The notes under the pieces are model-generated. The model searched no databases. It saw only the letters and a list, made by a program, of their open reading frames with translations, and was not told the origin of the DNA. From a virus, in IMG/VR virus record IMGVR_UViG_3300043420_000385, positions 1 to 20,897 of that record: DNA of 20,897 nt; one strand, 5' to 3'. The translations under genes and the position numbers were made by a program. Below are positions 1 through 9,210 of the stretch, piece by piece; position 1 is the stretch's first letter; each line of letters starts with the position of its first letter.

Positions 1-3000
1 GCGGCGCCGTTAGCGGTGACGGGGATAGCAGGGACCAGCGTCTCTCTGCCGCCGATCTTGGCGAACTCCAGGAGTGAATACGGTGCAACTTCAGCCCAGA
101 ACTCACGCCATGGCGTGGCTTCTGCGATGACACCATCCATGAACAGCTGCGTGCCAAGGCCGTTGTTTTTGCAGAACCGCTTGGCTAGGGCAAGTGCATC
201 CCAGTCAACACCTGATTCCTTGGCGTATTTGCCGATGCCGTCGTTGCCGTCGAGGATGGTGTCGGCAAAGATGTCCGGCGCATAGGAGCTGCTGCCGCCG
301 CGACTGTATTGCCCTGTGGATTCGTTGACGATCCAGCAGCTTTTGCCCTCCAGCACGTAGGCGGTAATGGCACGCAGATCCTGCACGCCACGGCCGGAGA
401 AGACACCAAATGCCATGGTGCTCATGTCGCCGTACTTGCCGGCGGTAGAACCCAGCTGCTGCTCCGTTACGGCAGTAATGCTGAACTCAGGGCCGTTTTC
501 AAAGCTGAACTGAATCTGCGTGTCGCTTTTGACGGAAAACAAATCCCATTCGTTGGTGTACCAAGGCCCGCGTTCCTCTAGGGCTGGCTTCAGGTTGCCG
601 GGTTGCACTCCAACCTTGTCGCCGATCCACCAGAACTCGTTGCCGCCATGGGTGACGCGGCTGCGTTTGCCGCTGTTTTCAATGAAGGCGAAGGTGGTCT
701 GCCCGGAATTGCGGATCTCAGAGCCGATGTCAGAGATCGGCTCCAGCTTGAAATCACGCTTTGCTGCAGTGCCGCCTTGGAAGTTGAGCTGGATGTAGTG
801 CTCCTGATCACTGGCACGCCTAGCGCAAAAGATCACAGGCGGTGAGGAGTAGGTGCGGGTGCCGGTGGTGCGATAGAGCACCTTGAAGAACGCCATGCGG
901 CCTTTGATGCCGTTGTCGCTCAGCTTGTACGCCTCTGGTGCATCCTTGCGGCCGTACTGCTTCTGCCTGCCATTGATGCGCCGGAACAGGCGTGTCTTGA
1001 GGGAAAACTTGACATAATTACAACTGGTTACGGTTTGATAGGCGGCGCTGTCTGCCTTGACTAGGCATTTGGTGTAGAAGTGATCATCGGTTGCCCTGAT
1101 CAGCTCCTCCCAGTTTTTGGTGACGTATTTGACGTACTTAAGCGCTTCTTCCTTTTCGCGGATGAGTTCACGGAAGAAGTCACGCACCGCCTGCGTGCCA
1201 ATGACATCTGCTGTTTGCTCGCCGCTGATGTCACGCAACCGCTGCTTCATGTACTTGATACCGCCGGCATAGCGGTTGCCGAACAGGCGGAATGGGCCCC
1301 TGGCATTACGGATAAATGAGATGTAACCGTCTGCAATACGCTCCAGGTCGTCGCTGATGAGGTTCTCCCTAGCTTCCTTGAGGTCGTCGATTTGGTTTTC
1401 AAGGTCAGCAACCTTCTCTGATGACGCCTTGAAATCAGTGCCTTTGCCCTTGAGTAGGCCGGCGCCGTTTTCCGATTTCTTAAAACTCTTCTCTAGCTTT
1501 TTCTCCAGTTGCTTTGAAAGGTCACGGATTTGCCCTTTGATCAGTCGAGCGATCTTGGTGCGGCGTGCCTCGCGGCGTAGATCCTTCTTGTACTTACCTG
1601 CTGCGATCTCATCCCGGAGCTGCCTAGCTTGCTCTAGGTCGTCTTCCAGCTCAGCCCGCAGTTCTTTAGTGGATAGCTTGTCAATGTTCGCCATGTAAGC
1701 CTCAAAGGCTTTCTTGGTGTAGGCGATGGATCCACCTCTGTAGATCCTGCGCTCTTTGCGTTTGTCCAGCTCATCACGCCAGACGATGGTGCGCCTGCCG
1801 GAGAAGTCATAGCGGATGCCATCAAAGCCAAAAGCAATCGCCTGTGGCTTTACATTCTCCAGTGCATCCTCTTCGGTGTCGGTGATCTGCCGAAGGCGAC
1901 CTACATAGGTGCCGATGCCACGGTCCAGGGTTCCGAAGCCAGATCGCGTCTCCTCTTCGTATGGCTCTTTCAGCAGCTCTTCGGCTAGCTCCAGCGCCTC
2001 TAGGTCTTTCTCGTCGTATTCCTTTGCCTTCGTGCGGTTGTATTCCGTGTAAGGGCGCCGGCCTGAATCAATGCACTCAAATGTGGCCTCGATCTGGTTC
2101 TTGTCTAGGTCAACCGAATCGGAGATGGACTGCAGCTTGAACTTGGCCGTTCCAAGCATGTAGGTGCTGCCAAGATCCAAGGCATCAACGTATTGATAAC
2201 GCAGTTCCTTGGCCGCCTCCCTAGCGATGTTTTGATCGCGGTTTGGCGCCTTGGCTAGTACCAAGGTGAAGCGTTCGCCGACATTCCAGCGGTTGTTGCC
2301 GCCTGTGCTCCAGCTGCCGCCGCGAATGGTTACACCGTTCTCAACGCTTCGGGTGCGACCTGACCGGCGGCGCTCCTTGACAAGGACGTTGATGGGGATC
2401 GGGTCGTAGACGCCGCAGGTAACGAGTGAGCTGGGCGAAAATGCCTGGCTGTAGCCGTCGCGGCGTACACCGCCATCCAGGATCTGACACACCGGGGCGG
2501 ATGCCGGTGCGCCGTCGCGGCTTGGATCCTTGCCATCGCCGAGCACTTTGGAGTTGAAGCTAGGGCGGCCGTTTTGGTCGTAGTACAGCCACGTCTTGGC
2601 GGGGCTGAAGTCATCGAGGGGTAGCTGGCCGAATGCAACACGGTCGTAGTCAATGCGTCTGATGTTTGCGGCACCAAGGATCAGCAGTAGCTGCATGAAC
2701 TGCGAGTTGCCGTAGCTTTCGACGCTGCTCCACACCAAGGATGTGCCGACGCGCACGGCACCACGCGGGTTGTGGCTGGTGTTGCAATAGACCAGATTCA
2801 CCACATCGCCATAGGCGGCGAGTTCTTGCGCTGAGTTGAAGCCGTAACGCGGGCTGAAACGCTGCTCTCTGGCCTGGCGTTGATCACGCCTACCGCCACC
2901 TGATGGCCTCGGCGCCAAGAGCACAGCAGCCACCTGGAAGATGGCGCCGATGATGGTAAGGACTAGGGCGGTAACGGCATAGGTGGTGGCTGTGATCTCT

Positions 3001-3137
3001 GCGCGGATTACGGCGTCGCGCTCCTCAGGTGAGCTGACGTAATCCAGCTGCAGCGCCAGGAACTCCAGGTATTCCTCTTCCGTAACCCCCAGGGTGCGGA
3101 TCAGTTCGTGCTCGTAGGGCAGCAGGCGACGGGTCAT
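1..3137 (-). CDS. J-like tail tip / host-specificity protein, partial (C-terminus outside window)
   Basis: Open frame from an ATG at 3137 running off the left edge, so about 1045 residues are visible and the C-terminus is missing. Its size and its position as the last gene after the M-L-K-like genes fit the central tail tip protein, which forms the distal hub and binds the host. Seen in sequence: a charged N-terminus; a strongly hydrophobic, membrane-like helix at about residues 51-75, followed by Pro/Gly and a basic stretch; a mixed alpha/beta hub region to about residue 450; a highly charged Lys/Glu-rich coiled-coil stretch at about 480-600; then a beta-rich part containing Trp-rich strands. 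The ATG overlaps the stop of the upstream gene (ATGA) and has no clear ribosome site, so translation is probably coupled. The family call rests mainly on context and architecture, because receptor-binding tips diverge quickly. Confidence 0.75.
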   Translation of the reverse strand, partial: MTRRLLPYEHELIRTLGVTEEEYLEFLALQLDYVSSPEERDAVIRAEITATTYAVTALVLTIIGAIFQVAAVLLAPRPSGGGRRDQRQAREQRFSPRYGFNSAQELAAYGDVVNLVYCNTSHNPRGAVRVGTSLVWSSVESYGNSQFMQLLLILGAANIRRIDYDRVAFGQLPLDDFSPAKTWLYYDQNGRPSFNSKVLGDGKDPSRDGAPASAPVCQILDGGVRRDGYSQAFSPSSLVTCGVYDPIPINVLVKERRRSGRTRSVENGVTIRGGSWSTGGNNRWNVGERFTLVLAKAPNRDQNIAREAAKELRYQYVDALDLGSTYMLGTAKFKLQSISDSVDLDKNQIEATFECIDSGRRPYTEYNRTKAKEYDEKDLEALELAEELLKEPYEEETRSGFGTLDRGIGTYVGRLRQITDTEEDALENVKPQAIAFGFDGIRYDFSGRRTIVWRDELDKRKERRIYRGGSIAYTKKAFEAYMANIDKLSTKELRAELEDDLEQARQLRDEIAAGKYKKDLRREARRTKIARLIKGQIRDLSKQLEKKLEKSFKKSENGAGLLKGKGTDFKASSEKVADLENQIDDLKEARENLISDDLERIADGYISFIRNARGPFRLFGNRYAGGIKYMKQRLRDISGEQTADVIGTQAVRDFFRELIREKEEALKYVKYVTKNWEELIRATDDHFYTKCLVKADSAAYQTVTSCNYVKFSLKTRLFRRINGRQKQYGRKDAPEAYKLSDNGIKGRMAFFKVLYRTTGTRTYSSPPVIFCARRASDQEHYIQLNFQGGTAAKRDFKLEPISDIGSEIRNSGQTTFAFIENSGKRSRVTHGGNEFWWIGDKVGVQPGNLKPALEERGPWYTNEWDLFSVKSDTQIQFSFENGPEFSITAVTEQQLGSTAGKYGDMSTMAFGVFSGRGVQDLRAITAYVLEGKSCWIVNESTGQYSRGGSSSYAPDIFADTILDGNDGIGKYAKESGVDWDALALAKRFCKNNGLGTQLFMDGVIAEATPWREFWAEVAPYSLLEFAKIGGRETLVPAIPVTANGA

Positions 3138-3511
3138 TGATCTAACCACACGTACTGAAGATTGGGCTGCGGCGGAGCATGAACAACACGTTGCCCTGGG
3201 GCGATGAAGATCACGCCGCAATCCGTAGCGGTACCTAGGGCAGCAGTTGCTTGACCCACAAACAAAACAGACGCCCCAGGCTTTGACACTGTAAGGCGGG
3301 TTCCGCACTGCAGCAGCCACCGCGCAACACGCCGCACCGGCAGCGTCTCCTGGGTGTATTCGTGGTAGACCCAGCCGAACCGATCGCGGTAATCCGCTAG
3401 CCCCATGCGGGTTTGCACTTCACCCATGAGCTGAAAGCAGTCGGTGTAGCCAGTCCCATCCCTTGGGGCGTGGTTCCAGCGGTACTCCAGGCCGATGAGG
3501 TCTGCGAACAT
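3134..3511 (-). CDS. NlpC/P60-like tail tip assembly protein (gpK-like)
   Basis: A 125-residue protein from ATG 3511. A start 13 codons upstream is possible but would lie inside the preceding gene. The N-terminus has the pattern of NlpC/P60 (C40) cysteine peptidases: a GLEYRW start, an acidic and glycine stretch, then TDCFQL with the presumptive nucleophile Cys25. In known phages this protein sits at the tail tip and either cuts peptidoglycan or helps tip assembly, as lambda gpK does. The C-terminal half has the expected run ending GQRVVHA, but the position where the family normally has His in an HVGI-type motif appears to read DCGV (Asp97, Cys98), so catalytic activity is doubtful. It lies one base after the L-like gene and overlaps the J-like gene by ATGA. 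The fold assignment is by motif only. Confidence 0.7.
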   Translation of the reverse strand: MFADLIGLEYRWNHAPRDGTGYTDCFQLMGEVQTRMGLADYRDRFGWVYHEYTQETLPVRRVARWLLQCGTRLTVSKPGASVLFVGQATAALGTATDCGVIFIAPGQRVVHAPPQPNLQYVWLDQ

Positions 3512-3512
3512 C

Positions 3513-3980
3513 TCAGCGCAGGTACAGGTCAGCGTTGAGGGGCAACACACCTACGTTGTCTACGGTCAGCGTGCGACCGGGGAATCTGGCGCCAACACTA
3601 TCCATGCTGGAGCGGAACCGCAGCTCGACGGTGGTGTCATCAAACGCCGCGCCAGTACCGATGTAGAACTCAGTGAACTTGGTTGCAATGCTGCCGTTGG
3701 GGTTCAGCCATGCGGTTGTCAGCGCCAGTTCGCTAAGGCGGTTGCCATCACCAGCCTCGACAAACCGCACTACCGCCTCCTGGTTGGGGAACAGGATACT
3801 GAGCTGGTTGTTTTCACCGTTGAGGCTGGCTAATGCACCGCTGGCCTGGAAGGGCATGAATGCATAATCAACGCCAAGCAGCGTGCGTGATTCCTGCACA
3901 AAGTAGTTCTGATACAGGTGCCGAATACCAGTGGATGCCAGCAGATCCATGAATTGGCAGATGCGGATCTCAGTTGCCAT
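3513..3980 (-). CDS. Minor tail protein, gpL-like position
   Basis: A 155-residue protein with ATG 3980. It lies directly after the M-like gene and before the NlpC/P60-like gene, which is the place of lambda L, a tail tip component. The protein is mixed alpha/beta, with an N-terminal segment of hydrophobic and aromatic residues and a C-terminal half carrying ELRFRSSMDS and a closing FPGRTLTVDNVG strand pair. The strand-rich C-terminus suits a ring-forming tip protein. I see no cysteine cluster typical of the iron-sulphur version of lambda gpL. There is no Shine-Dalgarno sequence before the ATG, so translational coupling to the upstream gene is likely. It may belong to the DUF1833-type tail proteins; that is a guess from length and position. 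Confidence 0.6.
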   Translation of the reverse strand: MATEIRICQFMDLLASTGIRHLYQNYFVQESRTLLGVDYAFMPFQASGALASLNGENNQLSILFPNQEAVVRFVEAGDGNRLSELALTTAWLNPNGSIATKFTEFYIGTGAAFDDTTVELRFRSSMDSVGARFPGRTLTVDNVGVLPLNADLYLR

Positions 3981-4369
3981 TAGATCGACAGGTCACCAAG
4001 GAACGAGATCGAAACTGAGCTGATCCCAGGGAATACTGATTGCACCTGCGGTGGACCGCCGTATTCCCAGAGAATCCCCAAGGGGGATTGGATCAGGCCG
4101 CGCAGGGTGATGTTCATGCCTGCGAAGATGGTGTCAGGCAACAGGAAGCGGCTGAAGCCACCGCTGCTGTCGTTGTAGTGCCTGATGATCTGCACCACGG
4201 TGCTGTCTGGCACGTTGTTGAAGTCCAGGCTCAGCTCAAAGCTATGCGGCTTGTTGCCGAAGCTGCGCTTTACGGTGGCGCCTGATAGTGCCCGGTACGT
4301 CCGCGTCGGGTACGTTCCAGGCGTGAACTGGCGCGTAGATGGCGTCAGGGAAGGGAAGACTCTGGCCAT
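3980..4369 (-). CDS. Minor tail protein, gpM-like
   Basis: A 129-residue protein whose ATG overlaps the tape measure stop codon (TGATG). It is predicted to be nearly all beta structure, with a typical tip-protein run: a basic N-terminus with FTPGTYPTRTYRALSG, then SFELSLDFNNV, a short helix, and a RFLLPDTIF strand near the middle. Proteins of this size directly after the tape measure are the first ring of the tail tip (lambda gpM or distal-tail-like). The strict order tape measure, M-like, L-like, K-like, J-like supports the role. There is no independent ribosome binding site, so it is probably translated by ribosomes finishing the tape measure gene. Confidence 0.65.
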   Translation of the reverse strand: MARVFPSLTPSTRQFTPGTYPTRTYRALSGATVKRSFGNKPHSFELSLDFNNVPDSTVVQIIRHYNDSSGGFSRFLLPDTIFAGMNITLRGLIQSPLGILWEYGGPPQVQSVFPGISSVSISFLGDLSI

Positions 4370-7300
4370 CAGCGCATACCGACCTGTGCCCTGGTGCGTG
4401 GGCTATTACGCATCTTATCGAGCGTCATGGACATGCCACGTTCGGCGCCCTCTTTGCTGGCGCGTTTGCGGGTTTCGGCCATCGCCACCTCAAGCTGCTC
4501 GCGGCTGACGTATTCGACACCGTTGATGGTGGTGGTCTCGAACTTCAGGTTCAGCATGGGCGCCTGCTGCTGCGCAGGGGAGCGGCCCATCATCTCGCGC
4601 ATCCGATCTGCATCCTGGGGGCTGCGGACCTGGGTGACGCCAAGGCGGCCATCAGGTGTGCGGCGCAGCGGCAGGATCGCCTCGGGGCCGGCTTCACCCA
4701 TGAGCCCCGGCGCAAACGTGCCACCCTTGGCGTAGCGGAACAGCGTTGGTGCATTGACGATGCCGCCCTTGGCGTAACGCTCCACAGGGCCTTGGGGGGT
4801 GAAGGCGTTGCCTTTGGCGCTGGGTGCAGGGATGCTAGGCAACGTCACATTCGTGGCTGTGTCTGCGTACTTGCCAACATCGGCCATGTTGGCGCCGCCG
4901 CCCGTGGCACCCCCCAGGGCCTTCAGGATCGTCTGGAGGGTGATCATGACTAGCTGCTTGGCGATGATCTGCATAGCCATCTGAATGAAAGCTTGGCCGA
5001 TCGCCTCAAAAGCGTCGCTGAGTGCTTGTCGGATGGATCCGACACCTGTGATTACTGAGGTGACGGCAGCCGACATTGCAGTAGACATCGCCTGCTCAAT
5101 GGCCTGAGCGCCTTGGATGACAATTTGCTCAATGTCAACCATTTTCGCCAGTTCGCGACGTTGCTGCCCCAGGTATGTACGGAGTGCTACACCACGTTCT
5201 GTCTGGGCTTTTGCCAGGTTGTTGACGATCTCTGTCTGCCTGCTATACGAGTCATTGATCTTCTGTATAGCCGTGTTTATAGTCTCCAAGACCTCTGGGT
5301 CGTTGATGATTTTTTGCGCTTCAAGCAAGGGAGCAAGCGCGTCACCCTGCTCTTGGTATAGGCGCAGTTTCTCCATCTCAGCTTCAACAAACTCGGAGCG
5401 CATACCCGTTTCTTCTACCTGGAGCCTTGCTTGGTATGCGTCGTAGTTCTGCTCCAAAGCGTAAGTCTGATCGTCCAGAGACTTGGTAGTCTTTTGGATA
5501 AACTCCGCAACGCTGAGTTTAGTTGCGTCCTCTGCATTTTTGCGCTCAATCGCAATTAGCTTCTCTTGCTGAGCGACGTTCTCCTTGGCCTGAGCAACTG
5601 AACCCTCGGCAGCAACATCGCGGCGAATCTGCGTTGCACCACCTGGGGCTCCAGTCGCTGCAGGGACGTTGGCAACGTCGCCACCGAAGAAACGGTTGAG
5701 TGCTGTTGTGCGGTGCGGTCCCATGGCGGCCACGCCGCTTTGTGGAGAGGTACCAAAAGCGTCACGACCACCTAGGGATGCCTTTGGGTTACCCCCAAGC
5801 ACCGTCCTGTACAGCGTCAGAAGATCGGCCCCCTGGGTGGACATGCCCACACCACGGAACCGCTCCTGGAAGTAGCGCACCACCGGACCGGTGATTTGCT
5901 CCTCAAAGCTCTGGCCTTGGTATGCCCCATAGGCCTTGCGCTCACTAGGACCAAATTGAATAAGGCCCATGTGCCGCCCACCTGCACCGCCCCACTGCGA
6001 CGGGTTGTAGGTGCCGCCTGTTTCAAAGCCGATGATCGTGGCGAGATCCAGGGGGTTGATACCGAGCTTCTGTGCTGCGGCGACAAGGGCACGGGTTTGG
6101 CTACCTCCACCAGCCGGAGCCGCTCCCCTTCCACCAGCAAGCCCAGAAGTGCCCGCTGGGGCGCCGCTGATCCCCTGGGATGTGACACGCTCCATCCGCT
6201 GGGCAGAGATGAGTGCCTGACGACGCAGGCGAAGTTCTGCCTCCAGCTCGTTACTGCGGGCTTTTCCCGCCTCAACCTGCTGAAGGAGGTCGGTGAGGGC
6301 TCTTGCCGACTCCGCTCCACGTCCTCGGAAAGTACTGGCCCATAGATTGCGTTCCCGCTCCTCCAGCTCCCGCCGCAGCTCGTATTCGCGCCGGACGAGA
6401 TCCATCTTGTTGCGGAACCGCAGATCGTCCAGCTCAATGCCTTGACGCATCAACGCTTCGTCAAGACGCTGCTGCTCTGCAGCGAGGCGGGCTGCCTCAT
6501 CTCGGGCTTTACGTGAAGCCTCGTCTTTATCCTTGGTGGGGTCTGTGGGAAACTCAAAGGGCTTAGCGGGAGAGCCAGTACCCACGGTGCCCATAAGGCG
6601 ACCAAGCTCTTTGCGGCGCTCAATGAGATTGTTGAGTGCGGCTAGCTCCTTGTCTGCTTCAGCTCGCGCAACTAACAGTTCGTCCGCCTTAGGCTTCTTG
6701 GTCGAGAATAACTTTTTGGCCTCCGCGCTTAACTCTTGCAACTTTGTCTGTGCTTTACCTGCAACAATTTGCTGCTTGGCGACAGCCTCGTTTGTTTCTT
6801 CTAGGTCACGGATAAGCTGCTGCCTGTCCTGAGGCCCAACAGCGGAACCCTTATACCTAGAGCTAATAAAATCTTCCACAGAAGGGAGATCTGTGACTTC
6901 CTGCTTCAGGCGCTTAATTCGCTCAAGATTGCTTATAACTTGCGCTATACCTTGGATGGCGATAGTCAGAACGATAGGAACAGCCAGGGACGCAGCGAGT
7001 GCTTTTACTGATGCTCCAAGTGCCAACAAACGTGTTTGCGCCGCAGCGGCCTGAGCAGTCATCGTGCCCATAGCTCCCCGCATTGCAAGTAACGCAGTCA
7101 CAAACGGACCACGCAACGCTATGTACGCTTTGGTCGCTAAGACCGAAGCGCCAAACGCGAGAGCCAGTTTTCCAAGTCCCACCAACGCTGGACCAACGGA
7201 GATGGCAAGGTCTAGGAACGCCTTAGCCGCACCGGCCAGCCCCTTGGCTAGTTCCACAAGCTGGGTTTCGTTATCAGAGAGGAAACGGCTTAGCGTGTCC

Positions 7301-9210
7301 TGAAACTCGGCACCAATCGGCTGCAAGGCCTTACCGATCTCCTCTTGCATCCTCGCCCAAGTTGTAGCAAGGCGGCGGCCGGCTGCTTCGCTGCTCTGCG
7401 ACATCAGCACCACGTTCTTGCCGTAATCACTACTGGCAAGACGCACAAACTTCATGAAGTCGTTGAGCGAAACTTGTCCCTTTTCCAGCATCTTGTCCAG
7501 TTCTGCTGGAGTTTTGCCAATAGATTCGGCAAATAGGGTGAACGCACCTGGGAGACGTTCACCTATCTGGCCCCGGAGTTCTTCGGCAGAAACTTTTCCT
7601 TTAGAAAATATCTGGGCGGTAGCAAGTAGAGCGCCGTCTAGGTCAGCCAGTGTTCCACCTGTACCCAGGATGGCGCTGGAGATACCCATAAACGCTTCCT
7701 GTGCTGCGTTTACGTTTCCTCCGGCACCGATGACAGACGCCGCCAATCTGGTGAAGTTCCTAGTGACCTGCTCCTGCGGGATTGCAAGTGCCCGGGATGT
7801 TTGGTCAATGAAGGCGAGGCTCTGCTGATAGGCGGCGCTGTCCTCAACCACACCGCTCAAGGCGCGGCGTTGTTGGTTGATGGCGGCGGCGTACTCGGCA
7901 GCAGCACCAGCCGCTTGGCGTAAGCCCGCAACCTGGGCGCCGATCGCCGCACCAGCGAACGCACCACCAACACCACCTAGGGCGCCACCCGCAACGCCAC
8001 CTAGGAAGCCCTCAGGGCCGCCGAAGATGCCACCGGAAATGGCAGCACCCGCGATCTGGGTGAGGCCTTGGGCGCCTAGGCCGCGTTTCTTTGTAACCTT
8101 GTCCTGCTTGAGGGCCAGACTATCAAGCCGCGTCTCTAGCGTCTTGATATTCCTGGTGGCATTCTCAAAGGCAGCAGAAGACGGGTCTACCGCTCTGCGC
8201 AGAGCAACCCAGGCATTACGCTGTTCATCCAACGATTGGATGGTGCTATCGGAAGTGCGTTTTACGTCGCGCAGACGCTTGAGTGCTTCTTCATACGGCG
8301 TAGATACAGTTTTTGTACTAGATTTGCCTACCTGCTCCTGCGTAATTTTAAGAGAGTTAAGACGCTGCTGTAGTGCAGCCACTCGCCGACTAGCTGTATC
8401 AAAAGCAGCTGAGTTCGGGTCTACCACCTCGCGCAACATAGACCAAGCATTCAACTGCTCCCTCAGGGAAGCGATAGTATTGTCTGAACGCTTAACAACC
8501 TCACCCAAGGCCGCCCTAGCTTTCTCATAGGGAGAGACATCTACTTGTACTTCGGGAACTTTCTTCTGGGTTATAGAGAGGCTGTCAAGACGCTCTTGTA
8601 GTGTTTTTACATTGGTTGTAGCCTGCCTAAAGGCATCCGATGAGGGATCAACAACGCTCCTAAGTCGTTGCCATGCACTCCGCTGTTCCTCTAAGGAACT
8701 AATCGTGGTATTGGAACGCGCATTTACCTCATTGATGGCAGCAATCGCCTCGTCGTAGGCTGTTGGTGCTACAACACCTGTGGCACCCGCTGGTACATAA
8801 GCCTCCGTGGGCTTATTCAAGTACCTAGAACGCATCGCTGCATTAGCAGCGTTTTGCTGGGCTGTAGCTGCCTTTGTGGCCCTGTCGGCAACTGTCTCGT
8901 ACTTAACAGATAGCTGCGCTAATTCGCTATTGACACTGCCAATGTCTTGCGTTAGCTGCTTGTACAAAGGCGAGTGAAGGGTTGCCTGCTCTCTGACCCC
9001 CTTAAGTGCAGCTTCTAGTCCCTTTAACGTCGCTTCGCTGCTCTGCGCTCTTTTGGCATAGCTAAGTATCCCCTCCCTGGCTTCCGCTAGAACGGCATCA
9101 CTCTGATCAACCGTAGAGGCGAGGCCTTTAAACGCACTCTTTAACTTGGCAAGCTCCTCATAGCCCTTAATACCCAGGGTGACCAGGATGTCTTGTACCT
9201 GCTTAGCCAC
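4369..9210 (-). CDS. Tape measure protein with internal lysozyme-like domain
   Basis: A 1613-residue protein starting at GTG 9210, eight bases inside the chaperone reading frame. It sets tail length and is ejected with the DNA. Visible layout: helical N-terminus; three tandem repeats of about 77 residues (about 152-372); a Gly/Ala-rich membrane-like stretch (about 380-440); the classic tape-measure core with SAEELRGQIGERLPGAF near residue 541; hydrophobic segments at about 660-760; long charged coiled coils (about 795-1010); a lysozyme/transglycosylase-like domain (about 1038-1177) with candidate catalytic Glu1063 in GFETGG; more coiled coil; a membrane-like stretch (about 1365-1430); and the common C-terminal motif KGG...GLMGEAGPEAILPL near 1500. 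Using the usual rule of about 0.15 nm per residue, a tail of roughly 200-250 nm is implied, less if the enzyme domain is folded. The call is very secure. Confidence 0.96.
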   Translation of the reverse strand: MAKQVQDILVTLGIKGYEELAKLKSAFKGLASTVDQSDAVLAEAREGILSYAKRAQSSEATLKGLEAALKGVREQATLHSPLYKQLTQDIGSVNSELAQLSVKYETVADRATKAATAQQNAANAAMRSRYLNKPTEAYVPAGATGVVAPTAYDEAIAAINEVNARSNTTISSLEEQRSAWQRLRSVVDPSSDAFRQATTNVKTLQERLDSLSITQKKVPEVQVDVSPYEKARAALGEVVKRSDNTIASLREQLNAWSMLREVVDPNSAAFDTASRRVAALQQRLNSLKITQEQVGKSSTKTVSTPYEEALKRLRDVKRTSDSTIQSLDEQRNAWVALRRAVDPSSAAFENATRNIKTLETRLDSLALKQDKVTKKRGLGAQGLTQIAGAAISGGIFGGPEGFLGGVAGGALGGVGGAFAGAAIGAQVAGLRQAAGAAAEYAAAINQQRRALSGVVEDSAAYQQSLAFIDQTSRALAIPQEQVTRNFTRLAASVIGAGGNVNAAQEAFMGISSAILGTGGTLADLDGALLATAQIFSKGKVSAEELRGQIGERLPGAFTLFAESIGKTPAELDKMLEKGQVSLNDFMKFVRLASSDYGKNVVLMSQSSEAAGRRLATTWARMQEEIGKALQPIGAEFQDTLSRFLSDNETQLVELAKGLAGAAKAFLDLAISVGPALVGLGKLALAFGASVLATKAYIALRGPFVTALLAMRGAMGTMTAQAAAAQTRLLALGASVKALAASLAVPIVLTIAIQGIAQVISNLERIKRLKQEVTDLPSVEDFISSRYKGSAVGPQDRQQLIRDLEETNEAVAKQQIVAGKAQTKLQELSAEAKKLFSTKKPKADELLVARAEADKELAALNNLIERRKELGRLMGTVGTGSPAKPFEFPTDPTKDKDEASRKARDEAARLAAEQQRLDEALMRQGIELDDLRFRNKMDLVRREYELRRELEERERNLWASTFRGRGAESARALTDLLQQVEAGKARSNELEAELRLRRQALISAQRMERVTSQGISGAPAGTSGLAGGRGAAPAGGGSQTRALVAAAQKLGINPLDLATIIGFETGGTYNPSQWGGAGGRHMGLIQFGPSERKAYGAYQGQSFEEQITGPVVRYFQERFRGVGMSTQGADLLTLYRTVLGGNPKASLGGRDAFGTSPQSGVAAMGPHRTTALNRFFGGDVANVPAATGAPGGATQIRRDVAAEGSVAQAKENVAQQEKLIAIERKNAEDATKLSVAEFIQKTTKSLDDQTYALEQNYDAYQARLQVEETGMRSEFVEAEMEKLRLYQEQGDALAPLLEAQKIINDPEVLETINTAIQKINDSYSRQTEIVNNLAKAQTERGVALRTYLGQQRRELAKMVDIEQIVIQGAQAIEQAMSTAMSAAVTSVITGVGSIRQALSDAFEAIGQAFIQMAMQIIAKQLVMITLQTILKALGGATGGGANMADVGKYADTATNVTLPSIPAPSAKGNAFTPQGPVERYAKGGIVNAPTLFRYAKGGTFAPGLMGEAGPEAILPLRRTPDGRLGVTQVRSPQDADRMREMMGRSPAQQQAPMLNLKFETTTINGVEYVSREQLEVAMAETRKRASKEGAERGMSMTLDKMRNSPRTRAQVGMR
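5680..6099 (-). other. Lysozyme-like (lytic transglycosylase) domain inside the tape measure
   Basis: Residues about 1038-1177 of the tape measure. The order is typical of lysozyme-like folds: a helix AAAQKLGINPLDLATIIGFETGG carrying Glu1063, a short loop, then GLIQFGPSERKAYG (the Gly-hydrophobic-Gln-Phe turn of this fold), and later helices ending NRFFGG. It is flanked by Gly/Ala/Pro-rich linkers, so it looks like an inserted module. Tape measure enzymes of this type open the peptidoglycan layer during DNA entry. Activity is inferred, not shown. Confidence 0.75.
8095..8757 (-). repeat. Three tandem ~77-residue repeats in the tape measure N-terminal part
   Basis: Three copies, at about residues 152-220, 228-294 and 306-372. 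Each runs: Tyr-Asp/Glu-x-Ala start, a helix, S(D/N)(N/S)TI.SL.EQ, AW..LR..VDP(S/N)S.AF, then a helix with L..RL(D/N)SL.(I/L).Q. Conservation is at the protein level; the DNA has drifted, so the duplication is not recent. The AW...VDP.S.AF core is nearly constant in all three. Confidence 0.9.

Noticed and set aside
4339-4953. Plus-strand open frame of 204 codons
   Set aside because: Antisense of the tape measure C-terminus, with low-quality composition and no ribosome site context.
5817-6437. Minus-strand open frame of 206 codons
   Set aside because: Lies in another frame inside the tape measure gene over its lysozyme-like domain; Ser/Arg-rich shadow.
7877-8530. Plus-strand open frame of 217 codons
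   Set aside because: Antisense of the tape measure repeats; Ala/Pro/Arg-rich product typical of a shadow frame.
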